Positions 35,926 to 43,783 of a stretch of 64,000 nucleotides of DNA are shown here, one piece after another; position 1 is the stretch's first letter, and the number at the start of each line of letters is the position of its first letter. Under the pieces are notes generated by a model. The model saw nothing but the letters and a program-made list of their open reading frames with translations, was not told where the DNA came from and did no database searches. This stretch comes from a bacterium (GTDB lineage Bacteria > Zhuqueibacterota > QNDG01 > JAGLOF01), in assembly GCA_016934955.1 (NCBI GenBank), contig JAFGRY010000048.1, forward strand, positions 124,001 to 188,000, in the 5' to 3' direction. Position numbers and translations under genes: made by a program.

Positions 35926-36849
35926 ATGCTGGAAGAAAGATTTCGTCTGATTTATCTGTCGAGAGAAACGGCAGACATAAAACAGATAAGCCTAACGGGA
36001 CGGCGCTTTAAGCTGCTGGTCGCCCTGCTGAGCCTTTGCCTCGTGGGAATCATCATGGTCGGCGTTGGTGTTTTTAATCGTCTTTACAACGATTACCGCA
36101 TCATCACTCTTCAGAACGACAAGGAGTATCTCGAGCAGCAGCTCTTTACCATCAAGCAGAAAGCTGCAGAAATTCAAATACAGCTTGCCGATGTGCAGGA
36201 CCGGGGAGAAAAACTGCTGCGGACCGCTGGCATTCCCGCTCCCTCGAGTGACGAACGGAAACTTGGCGTGGGAGGTCCCGCCGCTGATTATACCGGCTCA
36301 TCCGAAATCGGGTACTACGGTGACAAGATCAAGAAAACAGCAGTTGAAATAAACGCTGATCTCGACAAATTCAAGCGGGATATTCAGTACGAGATGGGCA
36401 GCCTCAACGCTGTTACCCAGCGGCTGCGGGAGCAGCGGGATAAAATCGACCATTCACCGTCCATTCTGCCGGTGCTCGGCAGTCACATCACCAGCAGCTT
36501 CGGGGTGAGGGACGATCCTTTCACGGATATGCCTGAATTTCACAAGGGCATCGACATAGCCGGTGAGCGGGGCACAAAAGTGTATGCCACCGCCGCGGGG
36601 GTTGTCGTGGCGACGAGGATGTCAGCCTCCTACGGCAAGATGATTCTGGTCGATCACGGATACGGCATCAAGACGCTCTATGCCCATCTTTCAAGGATCG
36701 ATGTCAGGATCGGTCAGCGGATTAAAAGGTGGGAAGTGATTGGACTGGTGGGGACAACGGGCCGTTCCGAAGGTCCGCATCTGCATTATGAAGTACAGGT
36801 CAATAACAAGCCGGTAGATCCGGTCAACTTCGTTTTCAATGCCGATTAA
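35926..36849 (+). CDS. M23-family peptidase (LytM-type), membrane-anchored
   Basis: A 307-residue protein: a cytoplasmic N-terminus, one membrane helix (about residues 25-50: LLVALLSLCLVGIIMVGVGVF), a coiled-coil stretch to about 180, then an M23 domain. FHKGIDIAG and GPHLHYEVQ supply zinc ligands and catalytic His; the first Asp-x-Asp-like HKGID has the expected Asp. It should cut or, with partner proteins, regulate cutting of peptidoglycan in the periplasm, like EnvC/NlpD or true LytM enzymes. The zinc site looks complete, so catalysis is possible. GGGAG precedes ATG 35926. Confidence 0.9.
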   Translation: MLEERFRLIYLSRETADIKQISLTGRRFKLLVALLSLCLVGIIMVGVGVFNRLYNDYRIITLQNDKEYLEQQLFTIKQKAAEIQIQLADVQDRGEKLLRTAGIPAPSSDERKLGVGGPAADYTGSSEIGYYGDKIKKTAVEINADLDKFKRDIQYEMGSLNAVTQRLREQRDKIDHSPSILPVLGSHITSSFGVRDDPFTDMPEFHKGIDIAGERGTKVYATAAGVVVATRMSASYGKMILVDHGYGIKTLYAHLSRIDVRIGQRIKRWEVIGLVGTTGRSEGPHLHYEVQVNNKPVDPVNFVFNAD

Positions 36850-36897
36850 CTGATTCGACGCCCGCTTCAGTGATCCGATGCGGGCCTGGTGCATAAC

Positions 36898-36937
36898 CGC
36901 TCTTGCGTATCACCCTGATACGCAAGAGCGGTTTTTT
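36898..36937 (+). terminator. Strong bidirectional-type terminator
   Basis: CCGCTCTTGCGTATCA pairs with TGATACGCAAGAGCGG (36897-36912/36916-36931) around CCC, followed by six T. The reverse strand also has AAAAAACC ahead of the stem, so it may serve the convergent gene ending at 36936 too. Confidence 0.92.
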
Positions 36938-37460
36938 ATTTGGTGCCGCCGATACAGGTCAGCAAGTCCAGTCCATTTTCAGTTGCCGATTTCAGGGCAT
37001 TCGGCGTGAACTCAAGATTGTAATACCTGGAGGAAAGGCCGCTTTTGAGGCAGGCTCTGACCGGGGGATAGAATCTCCTGCAGATGTAGAGATTGAGCAG
37101 CCCCGGTTCCGGGCGGAGATCGATGAACAGATCGATGGATTCCCCGGCCAGCGTGCCGATTGCCGGGTGATTCCCGGCATTCAGTATGTGCATGCCCTGC
37201 TGATCGACCGGTACGGCACGACCCTTGTATGCGGGTTCATCCCCGGGATCGCAGAGGCACTGCAGTTTTTTCCCGGGAAACACAGCGTCCATTTTTTTAA
37301 AGAGTGCCGCCGCCTCTTTTGCATTGACCCCGGCGGGAAGATAGATGAGCACCCTGTCAGCTCCGGAAAGGCTGCTGGTGAAGGGGACCGGCGTGTCCCG
37401 GCGAAACGGGTGTATCAGCAGTCTGAGTAGCAGTTCCTGCAAGCCAAGATGATGTGTCAT
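36936..37460 (-). CDS. Hypothetical protein, weakly glycosyltransferase-9-like
   Basis: A 174-residue soluble protein I do not recognise. Short stretches, DRVLIYLPAGVNAKEAAALFKKMDAVFPGKKLQCLCDPG and SIDLFIDLRPEPGLLNLYICRR with SRYYNLEFTP, loosely resemble the first Rossmann half of heptosyltransferase-type (GT9) proteins, but the second half and nucleotide site are missing. It might be a degenerate or regulatory remnant. No SD was weighed as strong; ATG 37460 is the longest start. It lies alone between an M23 peptidase and the ECF sigma operon. Confidence 0.55.
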   Translation of the reverse strand: MTHHLGLQELLLRLLIHPFRRDTPVPFTSSLSGADRVLIYLPAGVNAKEAAALFKKMDAVFPGKKLQCLCDPGDEPAYKGRAVPVDQQGMHILNAGNHPAIGTLAGESIDLFIDLRPEPGLLNLYICRRFYPPVRACLKSGLSSRYYNLEFTPNALKSATENGLDLLTCIGGTK

Positions 37461-37554
37461 GATACTCCCCGGTGTGAAAGTCGGATCGATTATCGGAACA
37501 ATATAGTGATCCGCTCCCTTTGAAGCAATAAAAAGTTACTGCCCCGGCAGTGAA

Positions 37555-38049
37555 TCAGGAGGTGAGGCCGTTGTGCTTTTTGAGGACGGTGTGGTCGAGC
37601 AGGGCGACGACCAGCAGAGCCAGTCCGGCGCAGGGCACGAGAAATGCGGTGTGCCCGGGCAGCTCGATCCGGGAGAGCATGCCGCTGAATGAAGCGGAAA
37701 TTTCGCTGAACATGGGGGAGATTTCCGCAAACGCTTTCCAGCCTCCGAGAAAAAGGGCCGCGGCCGTCACCAGGATAAAACCGCCCAGCGCGAGAATCAT
37801 ATCGACATTCCTGCGTTCCGCCTGCCGGGGATGCGGGGGCAGCGCGGACATGACACGCTGTTCAAGGCCGGGCTCCGGGGTGAATGCGGGATCGGTGTCA
37901 AGCAGGACGGCCAGCTGACGATATGCATCGGCTTTTTTCCGGCAGCGGTGGCACTCATCGAGATGGAGTTTAAATCGCTCGAGATCGCTGTCCGCTCCTC
38001 CGTCGATCCACGCCTGGATTTCACTGTCACTCAGATGCGTCTGTTTCAT
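37555..38049 (-). CDS. Zinc-binding anti-sigma factor (ZAS type), membrane protein
   Basis: A 164-residue protein. HLDECHRC gives H-x3-C-x2-C (His29, Cys33, Cys36), the signature of the zinc-binding anti-sigma domain that clamps ECF sigma factors. Two hydrophobic helices lie at about residues 83-103 and 137-156, so the zinc domain faces the cytoplasm. It overlaps the sigma gene's stop by ATGA, as expected for a co-translated regulator. The signal that releases the sigma factor is unknown. Confidence 0.88.
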   Translation of the reverse strand: MKQTHLSDSEIQAWIDGGADSDLERFKLHLDECHRCRKKADAYRQLAVLLDTDPAFTPEPGLEQRVMSALPPHPRQAERRNVDMILALGGFILVTAAALFLGGWKAFAEISPMFSEISASFSGMLSRIELPGHTAFLVPCAGLALLVVALLDHTVLKKHNGLTS

Positions 38050-38633
38050 GGCTGGTCCCCTGCATAGATTGGTTCCAGAATAGTCTTCAGCTGCTGTCTC
38101 GCCCGGTAAAGGTAGCTTTTCACCGTTCCCTGGGGAAGAGAGAGGGTTTTCGCAATCTCCTCATAGGACATGTGTTCGAGGTGGTACAGGGTGACAATCG
38201 CCCTGAATACCGGGTTCAGCCTGCCGACGGCAGCCTCGACCAGTCGCATGGTGTCTTCAGTGATACACGCCTCATCCGGCAGCGGCACATCCGACACCCG
38301 TTCAAACTCCGGCTGATCTTCACAGGCAGTATCGGTCATCAGCACTTCGCCCTTTTTTTGGAGAAAGTTGATGCAGGTGTTGTAAGCGATCCGGGCGATC
38401 CAGGTGGACAGTTTCGATTCAAATCTGAAGGACCCCAGATGGGTATATACCCTGACGAACGTTTCCTGGCAGAGATCCTCTCTGTCCTGTGCCTGCCTGA
38501 TGAGCCGGTAGACGACATGAATAACCAGCGGCTTGTATTCAGCGATGATGATCCTGAAGAGTTCCCGGTCACCGCGCTGAATCTGCCTGACCGTATGCCG
38601 TATTTCCGATTCCGACCGTTTGCTTGCCGTCAT
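38046..38633 (-). CDS. ECF-type RNA polymerase sigma factor
   Basis: A 195-residue sigma factor with region 2 (YKPLVIHVVYRLIRQAQDREDLCQETFVRVYTHL) and region 4 (HMSYEEIAKTLSLPQGTVKSYLYRARQQL). The predicted promoter on its own strand has its -10 only 7 nt before the ATG and no SD is present, so the mRNA may be leaderless. The zinc anti-sigma gene follows, overlapping by ATGA. A divergent membrane-protein gene has an identical promoter pattern, so it is probably a direct target. Confidence 0.93.
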   Translation of the reverse strand: MTASKRSESEIRHTVRQIQRGDRELFRIIIAEYKPLVIHVVYRLIRQAQDREDLCQETFVRVYTHLGSFRFESKLSTWIARIAYNTCINFLQKKGEVLMTDTACEDQPEFERVSDVPLPDEACITEDTMRLVEAAVGRLNPVFRAIVTLYHLEHMSYEEIAKTLSLPQGTVKSYLYRARQQLKTILEPIYAGDQP

Positions 38634-38640
38634 ATATATT

Positions 38641-38668
38641 CTGACAGTTCACTCTATCGATTGTTGCA
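38641..38668 (-). promoter_or_regulatory. Predicted autoregulated ECF promoter of the sigma gene
   Basis: Minus strand TGCAACAAT (38668-38660), 14-nt spacer, GTCAG (38645-38641). Same -35 word, same spacing and the same GTC -10 start as the divergent promoter at 38695-38725. ECF promoters typically have an AAC -35 and a GTC -10, which fits. Confidence 0.65.
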
Positions 38669-38694
38669 GTAACATACATACTTTTCACCAAAGG

Positions 38695-38725
38695 TGCAAC
38701 AATTCTTTGCGACGGCTGTCTGATA
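38695..38725 (+). promoter_or_regulatory. Predicted ECF promoter of the divergent membrane-protein gene
   Basis: TGCAACAAT (38695-38703), 14-nt spacer, GTCTGATA (38718-38725). The -35 is the exact inverted copy of the opposite promoter's -35, 26 nt away. The start point would be near 38732, giving a 35-nt leader with GGAGG before ATG 38767. Confidence 0.65.
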
Positions 38726-38766
38726 TGGTGAACACGGGTAGTGCACATCATGTATGGAGGTTTGTT

Positions 38767-39102
38767 ATGGAAAGTGTATTGATCGTGGCAACGGTAATGG
38801 TCGCTTTCGTCGCGCTGGTTAAAATTCTTTCGGATAACCGGATTCGCAGACGGCTGATCGATGCGGGGCTGGTGGATGAAAAGATACAGTTTCTTTATGC
38901 CGATCGCATCGATGCCAGAGTGCCCTCGGCTCTGAAATGGGGCATTGTCTGTATCGCCGTCGGCGCGGCCTTTCTCGTGGGACAGCTCGCGCCCGAGGTG
39001 ATGAGAGGAGAGATCACCGCAGGTCTGATCTTTCTGCTCGCGGGCGCCGGTCTCCTGGGATATTACGCCATTGCCAGAACCATGGGTGAAAAGAAAGACT
39101 GA
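38767..39102 (+). CDS. Small integral membrane protein, likely ECF sigma target
   Basis: A 111-residue protein with helices at about 3-20, 57-80 and 84-105 and a basic cytoplasmic loop (SDNRIRRRLIDAGLVDEKIQFLYADRI) between the first two. I do not recognise the family beyond resemblance to DUF6249-like small membrane proteins. GGAGG lies 5 nt upstream of the ATG. Divergent from the ECF sigma gene with a matching promoter. It ends in a clear terminator, so it is monocistronic. Confidence 0.72.
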   Translation: MESVLIVATVMVAFVALVKILSDNRIRRRLIDAGLVDEKIQFLYADRIDARVPSALKWGIVCIAVGAAFLVGQLAPEVMRGEITAGLIFLLAGAGLLGYYAIARTMGEKKD

Positions 39103-39147
39103 GCGGCAGGTACCGCAGCCCTCCCCGGATCATGCGGCACAGCGGCA

Positions 39148-39190
39148 AAACGGCAGTCTGCCTTCACGGGCAGACTGCCGTTTAATTTTC
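39148..39190 (+). terminator. Rho-independent terminator of the small membrane-protein gene
   Basis: AAACGGCAGTCTGCC (39148-39162) pairs with GGCAGACTGCCGTTT (39169-39183), followed by AATTTTCTT. It insulates the tRNA-Thr promoter just downstream. Confidence 0.88.
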
Positions 39191-39219
39191 TTGACTTTCA
39201 CTCAAAGATTTACTATTTT
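39191..39219 (+). promoter_or_regulatory. Promoter of tRNA-Thr
   Basis: TTGACT (39191-39196), 17-nt spacer, TATTTT (39214-39219). The -10 also reads TATTTTTG, matching the TAnnTTTG consensus of Bacteroidota housekeeping promoters. Start near 39226, 18 nt ahead of the mature tRNA. Confidence 0.65.
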
Positions 39220-39243
39220 TGCCCCGTTCATAAGCGGTACCAG

Positions 39244-39316
39244 GCCACCCTAGCTCAGCTGGCAGAGCAGCTCACTCGTAATGAGCAGGTCATCGGTTCA
39301 AATCCGATGGGTGGCT
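39244..39316 (+). tRNA. tRNA-Thr (CGT)
   Basis: Acceptor GCCACCC/GGGTGGC, D-stem GCTC/GAGC, anticodon stem GCTCA/TGAGC around loop CTCGTAA (anticodon CGT), T-stem ATCGG/CCGAT with TTCAAAT loop, discriminator T. CCA not encoded. A run of T follows at once, so termination or readthrough into the next gene is possible. Confidence 0.95.
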
Positions 39317-39354
39317 CTCTTTTTTTTATCCTCACACAGAACATCGGAGAGAAT

Positions 39355-40296
39355 ATGACAAGGCGCGGTCTCGAGGTGCTCACTGTTTCCTGCCTTGTCG
39401 CGGGGACGCTGTTCGCCAAGGGTGATGACATGCCGGGATTCGACTTTCTCCGCTGGGATCTCGGCGCCCGGGCGTCGGCTATGGGAGGTGCCTACACGAC
39501 CGCCTCCGGTGATCTGCATGGACTGCTCTACAATCCCGCGGCACTGTACACCGGCGACGCCAATTCCGCGGTCTTTTGCTATCATCGCTACTATCTCGAC
39601 ATGCAGTCGGGATTCACCGCATTTTCACGAAAGACGGCCCGCGGTCTGATTGCCGGCGCCGTCGCGTATATGGATTACGGGCAGATGACCCGCACCACGG
39701 TTTCGCGGGAAGAACTGGGAACGTTCTCTCCCGGCGATCTCGTCCTTACCGCGGCCTGGGCCGATTCGCTTCCATTCGGCCTTGCCGTTGGAGCGGCGGT
39801 AAAATATATCCACCAGTCATATGATCAGTACCGGGCAAGCGCCCTGGCGGTCGACATCGGATGTGTCTACACTGTTCCCGACCAGAATCTCCGTCTCGGG
39901 ATCAGCGTCCGCAACGCCGGCACCGCCCTCAGCTCGTTTACCGGCCGCAAGGCAGCGCTTCCTTTTTCGCTTCGGGCCGGCATTTCAAAACGGCTGGCAC
40001 ACCTGCCCCTGCTGCTGCAGCTCGACCTGATACACCTGGATGACAGCGCCCGCGGCCGGGGGAGGAGCCTCTACTGGGCACTGGGCGGAGAATTCACGAT
40101 CACCGAAACATTGTACCTGCGGTGGGGGTACCACTCCCGGGGAAGCGAGCAGAGCGGCGGAGAAGGGGGCGTGCATCTGGCCGGAATATCCGCCGGCATC
40201 GGCATTGCCTATCCAGCCTGGCGGCTTGACTGCGGGTGGAATTTCTATGGAGTACTCGGGAATGTCGCTTCGGTAAGCGTTACGTTGCCTCTTTGA
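39355..40296 (+). CDS. PorV/PorQ-type outer-membrane protein
   Basis: A 313-residue exported protein. ATG 39355 has GGAGAG at good spacing and starts the signal peptide MTRRGLEVLTVSCLVAGTLFA; an upstream in-frame ATG would lie inside tRNA-Thr. After cleavage, DFLRWDLGARASAMGGAYTTASGDLHGLLYNPAALY is the hallmark N-terminus of the PorV/PorQ family, outer-membrane beta-barrels linked to type IX secretion or OMP assembly in FCB bacteria. The rest alternates as beta strands. A giant CTD-bearing cargo protein is encoded at 27346-32160. Confidence 0.82.
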   Translation: MTRRGLEVLTVSCLVAGTLFAKGDDMPGFDFLRWDLGARASAMGGAYTTASGDLHGLLYNPAALYTGDANSAVFCYHRYYLDMQSGFTAFSRKTARGLIAGAVAYMDYGQMTRTTVSREELGTFSPGDLVLTAAWADSLPFGLAVGAAVKYIHQSYDQYRASALAVDIGCVYTVPDQNLRLGISVRNAGTALSSFTGRKAALPFSLRAGISKRLAHLPLLLQLDLIHLDDSARGRGRSLYWALGGEFTITETLYLRWGYHSRGSEQSGGEGGVHLAGISAGIGIAYPAWRLDCGWNFYGVLGNVASVSVTLPL

Positions 40297-40503
40297 ACGC
40301 CCCGCGTTTTCTCATTTCTTTCAAAGGACGCCTGGACGCACGGTCCCTCGTGCCGGACAGCGCAGGGCCGCCGGCGCTGCCGCCTCTTTCTGATCCGGAA
40401 ACCGCGGCGGAGCACACCCCGTGCGAAAGAACCATGCGAAATGCAGCTTGCAATAATCGTAGAAAAAACGTACTTTTATAGTTATTCTGCATGGGAGATG
40501 GTG

Positions 40504-41406
40504 ATGGCAAAACGGCTGACTGCAGGAATCCTCTGCCTGTGTACGGCGGGGGTGCTGCACGCAGTCACATTCTCTGAAGTATTGCTGAAACTGGAATCGG
40601 CTCCGGTCACCGTCTATTTCCATGAGCAGAACAGAACGATCGCCGAACGGGTCCTGGAATCAGCCGGAACATCGGTGACAGCCACCGCTGCTCTGCTGGG
40701 ACTTGACAGGGTGCACCCGCTGTCGGTGATCATTGTGCGAAGCGATGAAGAATTCAGACGCCTCACCGGCGGATATATTCCCGAGTGGGGTGCGGGAGCG
40801 GCCCTGCCGCTGCAGGCGGTGGTCTGCCTTAAAAGCGGCAGCACGGCGGGCCCCGCCGAAACCGACCGGATTGTACGCCATGAGGTGGCTCATATACTCC
40901 TTGCCCAGGCGCTGAATGGCGGGGCTGCCCCCCGCTGGTTCGACGAAGGATTCGCCGAAATGATGACGCCGGACGGCGTGCAGGATCTGATGATGCGGCT
41001 GCAGTCATTTTCGACAGGCAGCACCATCGACCTGGAGGATGTCGATAATATTCTGACCTTTCAGCGTGACAAGGCCGGCCTCGCCTATGTTCAGTCGCGT
41101 GCCGCGGTTGAATATATGCAGGAGCGTTTCGGTGTCGGCGCCGTCAGGGATATCGCCGGACTGATCGCTTCGGGCAGTGATTTTACCGCCGCGTTCTCCG
41201 CCGTCACCGGAGCAGCGGTCGAAACCTTTCAGAGCGAATGGCTGGCGGCGATGAAATCCCGGTACCGCTGGGGAATATTCGTGCAGATGCCCGCGCTCCT
41301 GGCCCTGCTCATGGCAGGCGGATTTACCGCGGCCTATATCGCGGCCCGCGGACGTGCGGCGCGGAAAAAAAGAGAATGGGACGAAGAAGAGAGCGATGAA
41401 ACGTAA
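40504..41406 (+). CDS. Exported MA-superfamily zinc metallopeptidase with C-terminal membrane anchor
   Basis: A 300-residue protein from ATG 40504, six nt after GGGAG. Signal peptide MAKRLTAGILCLCTAGVLHA; then a domain with RIVRHEVAHILLAQ (HExxH: HEVAH) and downstream WFDEGFAEMM whose Glu is the third zinc ligand, as in gluzincin/peptidase MA proteins. A C-terminal helix (MPALLALLMAGGFTAAYIA) and a basic-acidic tail anchor it in the inner membrane. It overlaps the lipid A acyltransferase start by 11 nt, suggesting an envelope role. Confidence 0.8.
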   Translation: MAKRLTAGILCLCTAGVLHAVTFSEVLLKLESAPVTVYFHEQNRTIAERVLESAGTSVTATAALLGLDRVHPLSVIIVRSDEEFRRLTGGYIPEWGAGAALPLQAVVCLKSGSTAGPAETDRIVRHEVAHILLAQALNGGAAPRWFDEGFAEMMTPDGVQDLMMRLQSFSTGSTIDLEDVDNILTFQRDKAGLAYVQSRAAVEYMQERFGVGAVRDIAGLIASGSDFTAAFSAVTGAAVETFQSEWLAAMKSRYRWGIFVQMPALLALLMAGGFTAAYIAARGRAARKKREWDEEESDET

Positions 41407-42331
41407 CTGCGTGCGCAGAACCAGGTACAGGCTGGAGCAGGGGCTGACCTTTGTCGCCATGCGGCTGGTCCGGCTGGGAAGCCTCGGATCCGCCCTGCGG
41501 GCGGCGGACGCGCTGGGCTGGATCATTTACCGGCTGCTGGGGATGAGAAAGCGGGTTGTGCTTGCGAATCTGCGGCTGGCTTTTCCCGGCAAAAGCCGCC
41601 GGGAGATTGACCGGATCGCCCTGCGGACGTATCAGAATGTCGCCAAAATGATTTTTGAATTCATCCGCTTGCCGGTAATGGGGCAAAGGGAAGTGCGGGA
41701 CCGTTACCTCTTCGTCAGGTCGGGCCCGTGGGAGCGGGCCCTGAAAAGCGGCCGGGGTATCGTGGTGGTCGCGGGACATTTCGGGAACTGGGAGATCATG
41801 GCCGTGGCTGCCGCCCTGGAGGGCCATCCGGTCCATGTCCTGGTGAAAAAGCAGCGGAACAGAAAGGTGGGCGCGCTCATCGATGCGCTGAGAACGCGCA
41901 TGGGTGTGCGGATAATCTATCTGGGAGCGGCGGTGCGGGAGGCGCTGCGGGCGCTGCGGCATAATGAAACGGTGGCACTGCTGGGGGACCAGCGCGCGGG
42001 CCGTGACGGCGTCTGGGTCGATTTTTTCGGGGTGCCTGCGTCCACTCATCAGGGACCGGCTGTATTCGCCCTGCGAACCGGGGCGCCGCTGCTGTTCGCC
42101 TCTGCGGTGCGCCAGCCCGACGGACGGCACCGCATATCGTTTCAGGAAGTGAAAACCGACGATCTGCAGGGCGCGACACCGGAAAACATCCGGATCCTGA
42201 CCCGGCGGCACACCGCACTCCTGGAACAGGCGATCCGGGAACATCCGGATCACTGGTTCTGGATGCATAAACGCTGGAAGAAGAAACCGTCCGTCGGCGA
42301 AAAAGATCGGTCAGCAGGTGGGGGCGGATGA
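41396..42331 (+). CDS. Lipid A biosynthesis acyltransferase (LpxL/HtrB family)
   Basis: A 311-residue acyltransferase. VVVAGHFGNWEIM holds the H-x4-D/E catalytic motif (HFGNWE), with NVAKMIFEFIRLP and LLGDQRAGRDGVWVDFFG matching the LpxL/LpxM group that adds secondary acyl chains to lipid A at the inner membrane. Its presence supports a diderm with LPS or a lipid A-like lipid. ATG 41396 lies inside the end of the preceding gene. The next gene, TagD-like, starts at its stop codon (ATGA). Confidence 0.88.
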   Translation: MKRNCVRRTRYRLEQGLTFVAMRLVRLGSLGSALRAADALGWIIYRLLGMRKRVVLANLRLAFPGKSRREIDRIALRTYQNVAKMIFEFIRLPVMGQREVRDRYLFVRSGPWERALKSGRGIVVVAGHFGNWEIMAVAAALEGHPVHVLVKKQRNRKVGALIDALRTRMGVRIIYLGAAVREALRALRHNETVALLGDQRAGRDGVWVDFFGVPASTHQGPAVFALRTGAPLLFASAVRQPDGRHRISFQEVKTDDLQGATPENIRILTRRHTALLEQAIREHPDHWFWMHKRWKKKPSVGEKDRSAGGGG

Positions 42332-42732
42332 AAAATGTTATGACATACGGGACATTCGATCTCTTCCATTATGGTCATTTACGGCTGCTGGAACGGGCGA
42401 AGGCCCTGGGGGATCATCTGACGGTTGCCGTGTCCACCGATGACTTCAATGCCGTCAAGGGCAAGAAATGCACCTATCCCTTTGAGCACCGGGCGCGAAT
42501 CGTCGCTGCCATACGGTACGTCGACCGGGTCATTCCGGAGCGGAACTGGGAACAGAAGGTGGATGACATCAAGAAATTCAACATCGATGTGTTCGTCATC
42601 GGGGACGACTGGCAGGGAAAATTCGATCATCTCAGGGAATACTGTGAGGTGGTGTATCTGCCGCGGACATCCAATATCTCGACGACCGAGATCAAACAGA
42701 ACGTCCACAAGGAAGTGAAACGGAGATCGTGA
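42328..42732 (+). CDS. tagD: Glycerol-3-phosphate cytidylyltransferase (TagD-like)
   Basis: A 134-residue CTP transferase. GTFDLFHYGHLRLLERAK carries the H-x-G-H motif, and RTSNISTTEIK the ISTTxxK/R motif. It matches TagD/GCT, which makes CDP-glycerol from CTP and sn-glycerol 3-phosphate for wall teichoic acids; related enzymes make CDP-ethanolamine or CDP-ribitol-type activators. The cytidylylated product would feed the three glycerophosphotransferase-like enzymes downstream. The start overlaps the lpxL-like stop and the stop overlaps the next ATG (TGATG). Confidence 0.92.
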   Translation: MKNVMTYGTFDLFHYGHLRLLERAKALGDHLTVAVSTDDFNAVKGKKCTYPFEHRARIVAAIRYVDRVIPERNWEQKVDDIKKFNIDVFVIGDDWQGKFDHLREYCEVVYLPRTSNISTTEIKQNVHKEVKRRS

Positions 42733-43778
42733 TGCGGGTTCTGTTCTATATCTCAAAGCAGTATTCCCTGCCGGTCATCGCGCCGCTCCAGGAGTACCTG
42801 AGGAACACGGGAGAGACGTTCGCGTTCTTTGTGTCGAATAAAGTGCTGCGGGAACTGCCGGAGAGCTGGAAGGACCGGCCCGTTTTTCAGACGGTGGAGG
42901 AGGGGATCGCCTTCGATCCGGACCTGGTGATCGTTCCCGGCAACTTCGTGGACTACCGGCTGCCGGGTAAAAAGGTGCAGGTGTTTCACGGGATCGGTGT
43001 CGAGAAACCGTCCCATTACGAGATACGCCATTTTTTCCATCTCTACTGCACGTCGGGTCCGGTAGTGACACAGGCGTTCGAACGGCGCCGCAAACAGTAT
43101 GGATATTTTCTTGTGCGTGAAACCGGGTGGCCGAAGATCGACTGGATACTCAATTACCCCCGGGAAGAGCTGCGGCGGCGGGTGGATCTGCCGGAAGACA
43201 AGCGGGTCATCCTTTTCGCGCCGACACTGAGCAGGAAAATGGAGTCCGCCAGCGATCTGCTGCCGGTAATCAGCCGCTGTTTCCGGAAAGACCGCATCTG
43301 GGTGGTGAAATTTCACGAGCTGATGAGCAAGGATATCAAAGCCATGGCCGGCGATTTCGACCCCGGGCAGTTCAGGGTGGTGGATGTGCCGGACATCACT
43401 CCCTATCTGCATGCCGCGGATGTGATGGTATCCGACACCTCTTCGGTCATTTATGAGTTCATGGTGCTCGACAAGCCGGTGATTACCTACCGGACCGCTT
43501 CGCGCACCGACAAAGGAATCGACATAACGTCGCCGGAAGAACTGGAACCCGCGATAGAGCGGGCCCTGCGAGATCCCGGGGAACACCGCGACAACCGGAG
43601 AAGGCATCTGAGTGAGGTCAATCCCTACCTCGACGGCCGGACAAGTGAGCGGCTGTTTCGGGAGCTGCGGCTCATTATGGACAATGATCTCTGGCCGGAA
43701 AAACGGATGCCGCTCAATCTCTTTCGGCGAATGCAGATTCGGTATCATGAAACATACAGAAAAGGGTACTTACGGTAA
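42732..43778 (+). CDS. CDP-glycerol glycerophosphotransferase-like protein 1 (TagB/TagF family)
   Basis: A 348-residue protein of the Glyphos_transf family. KVQVFHGIGVEKPSHYE, ILFAPTLSRK, WVVKFHELM and VSDTSSVIYEFMVLDKPVITY are the spaced motifs of the GT-B-like fold that transfers glycerol phosphate from CDP-glycerol to a lipid-linked acceptor. It lacks the long N-terminal extension of full TagF polymerases and is near TagB (primer-enzyme) length. GGAG at 42722 gives ATG 42732, overlapping the TagD stop. Acceptor unknown. Confidence 0.85.
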   Translation: MRVLFYISKQYSLPVIAPLQEYLRNTGETFAFFVSNKVLRELPESWKDRPVFQTVEEGIAFDPDLVIVPGNFVDYRLPGKKVQVFHGIGVEKPSHYEIRHFFHLYCTSGPVVTQAFERRRKQYGYFLVRETGWPKIDWILNYPREELRRRVDLPEDKRVILFAPTLSRKMESASDLLPVISRCFRKDRIWVVKFHELMSKDIKAMAGDFDPGQFRVVDVPDITPYLHAADVMVSDTSSVIYEFMVLDKPVITYRTASRTDKGIDITSPEELEPAIERALRDPGEHRDNRRRHLSEVNPYLDGRTSERLFRELRLIMDNDLWPEKRMPLNLFRRMQIRYHETYRKGYLR

Positions 43779-43783
43779 GGCGA

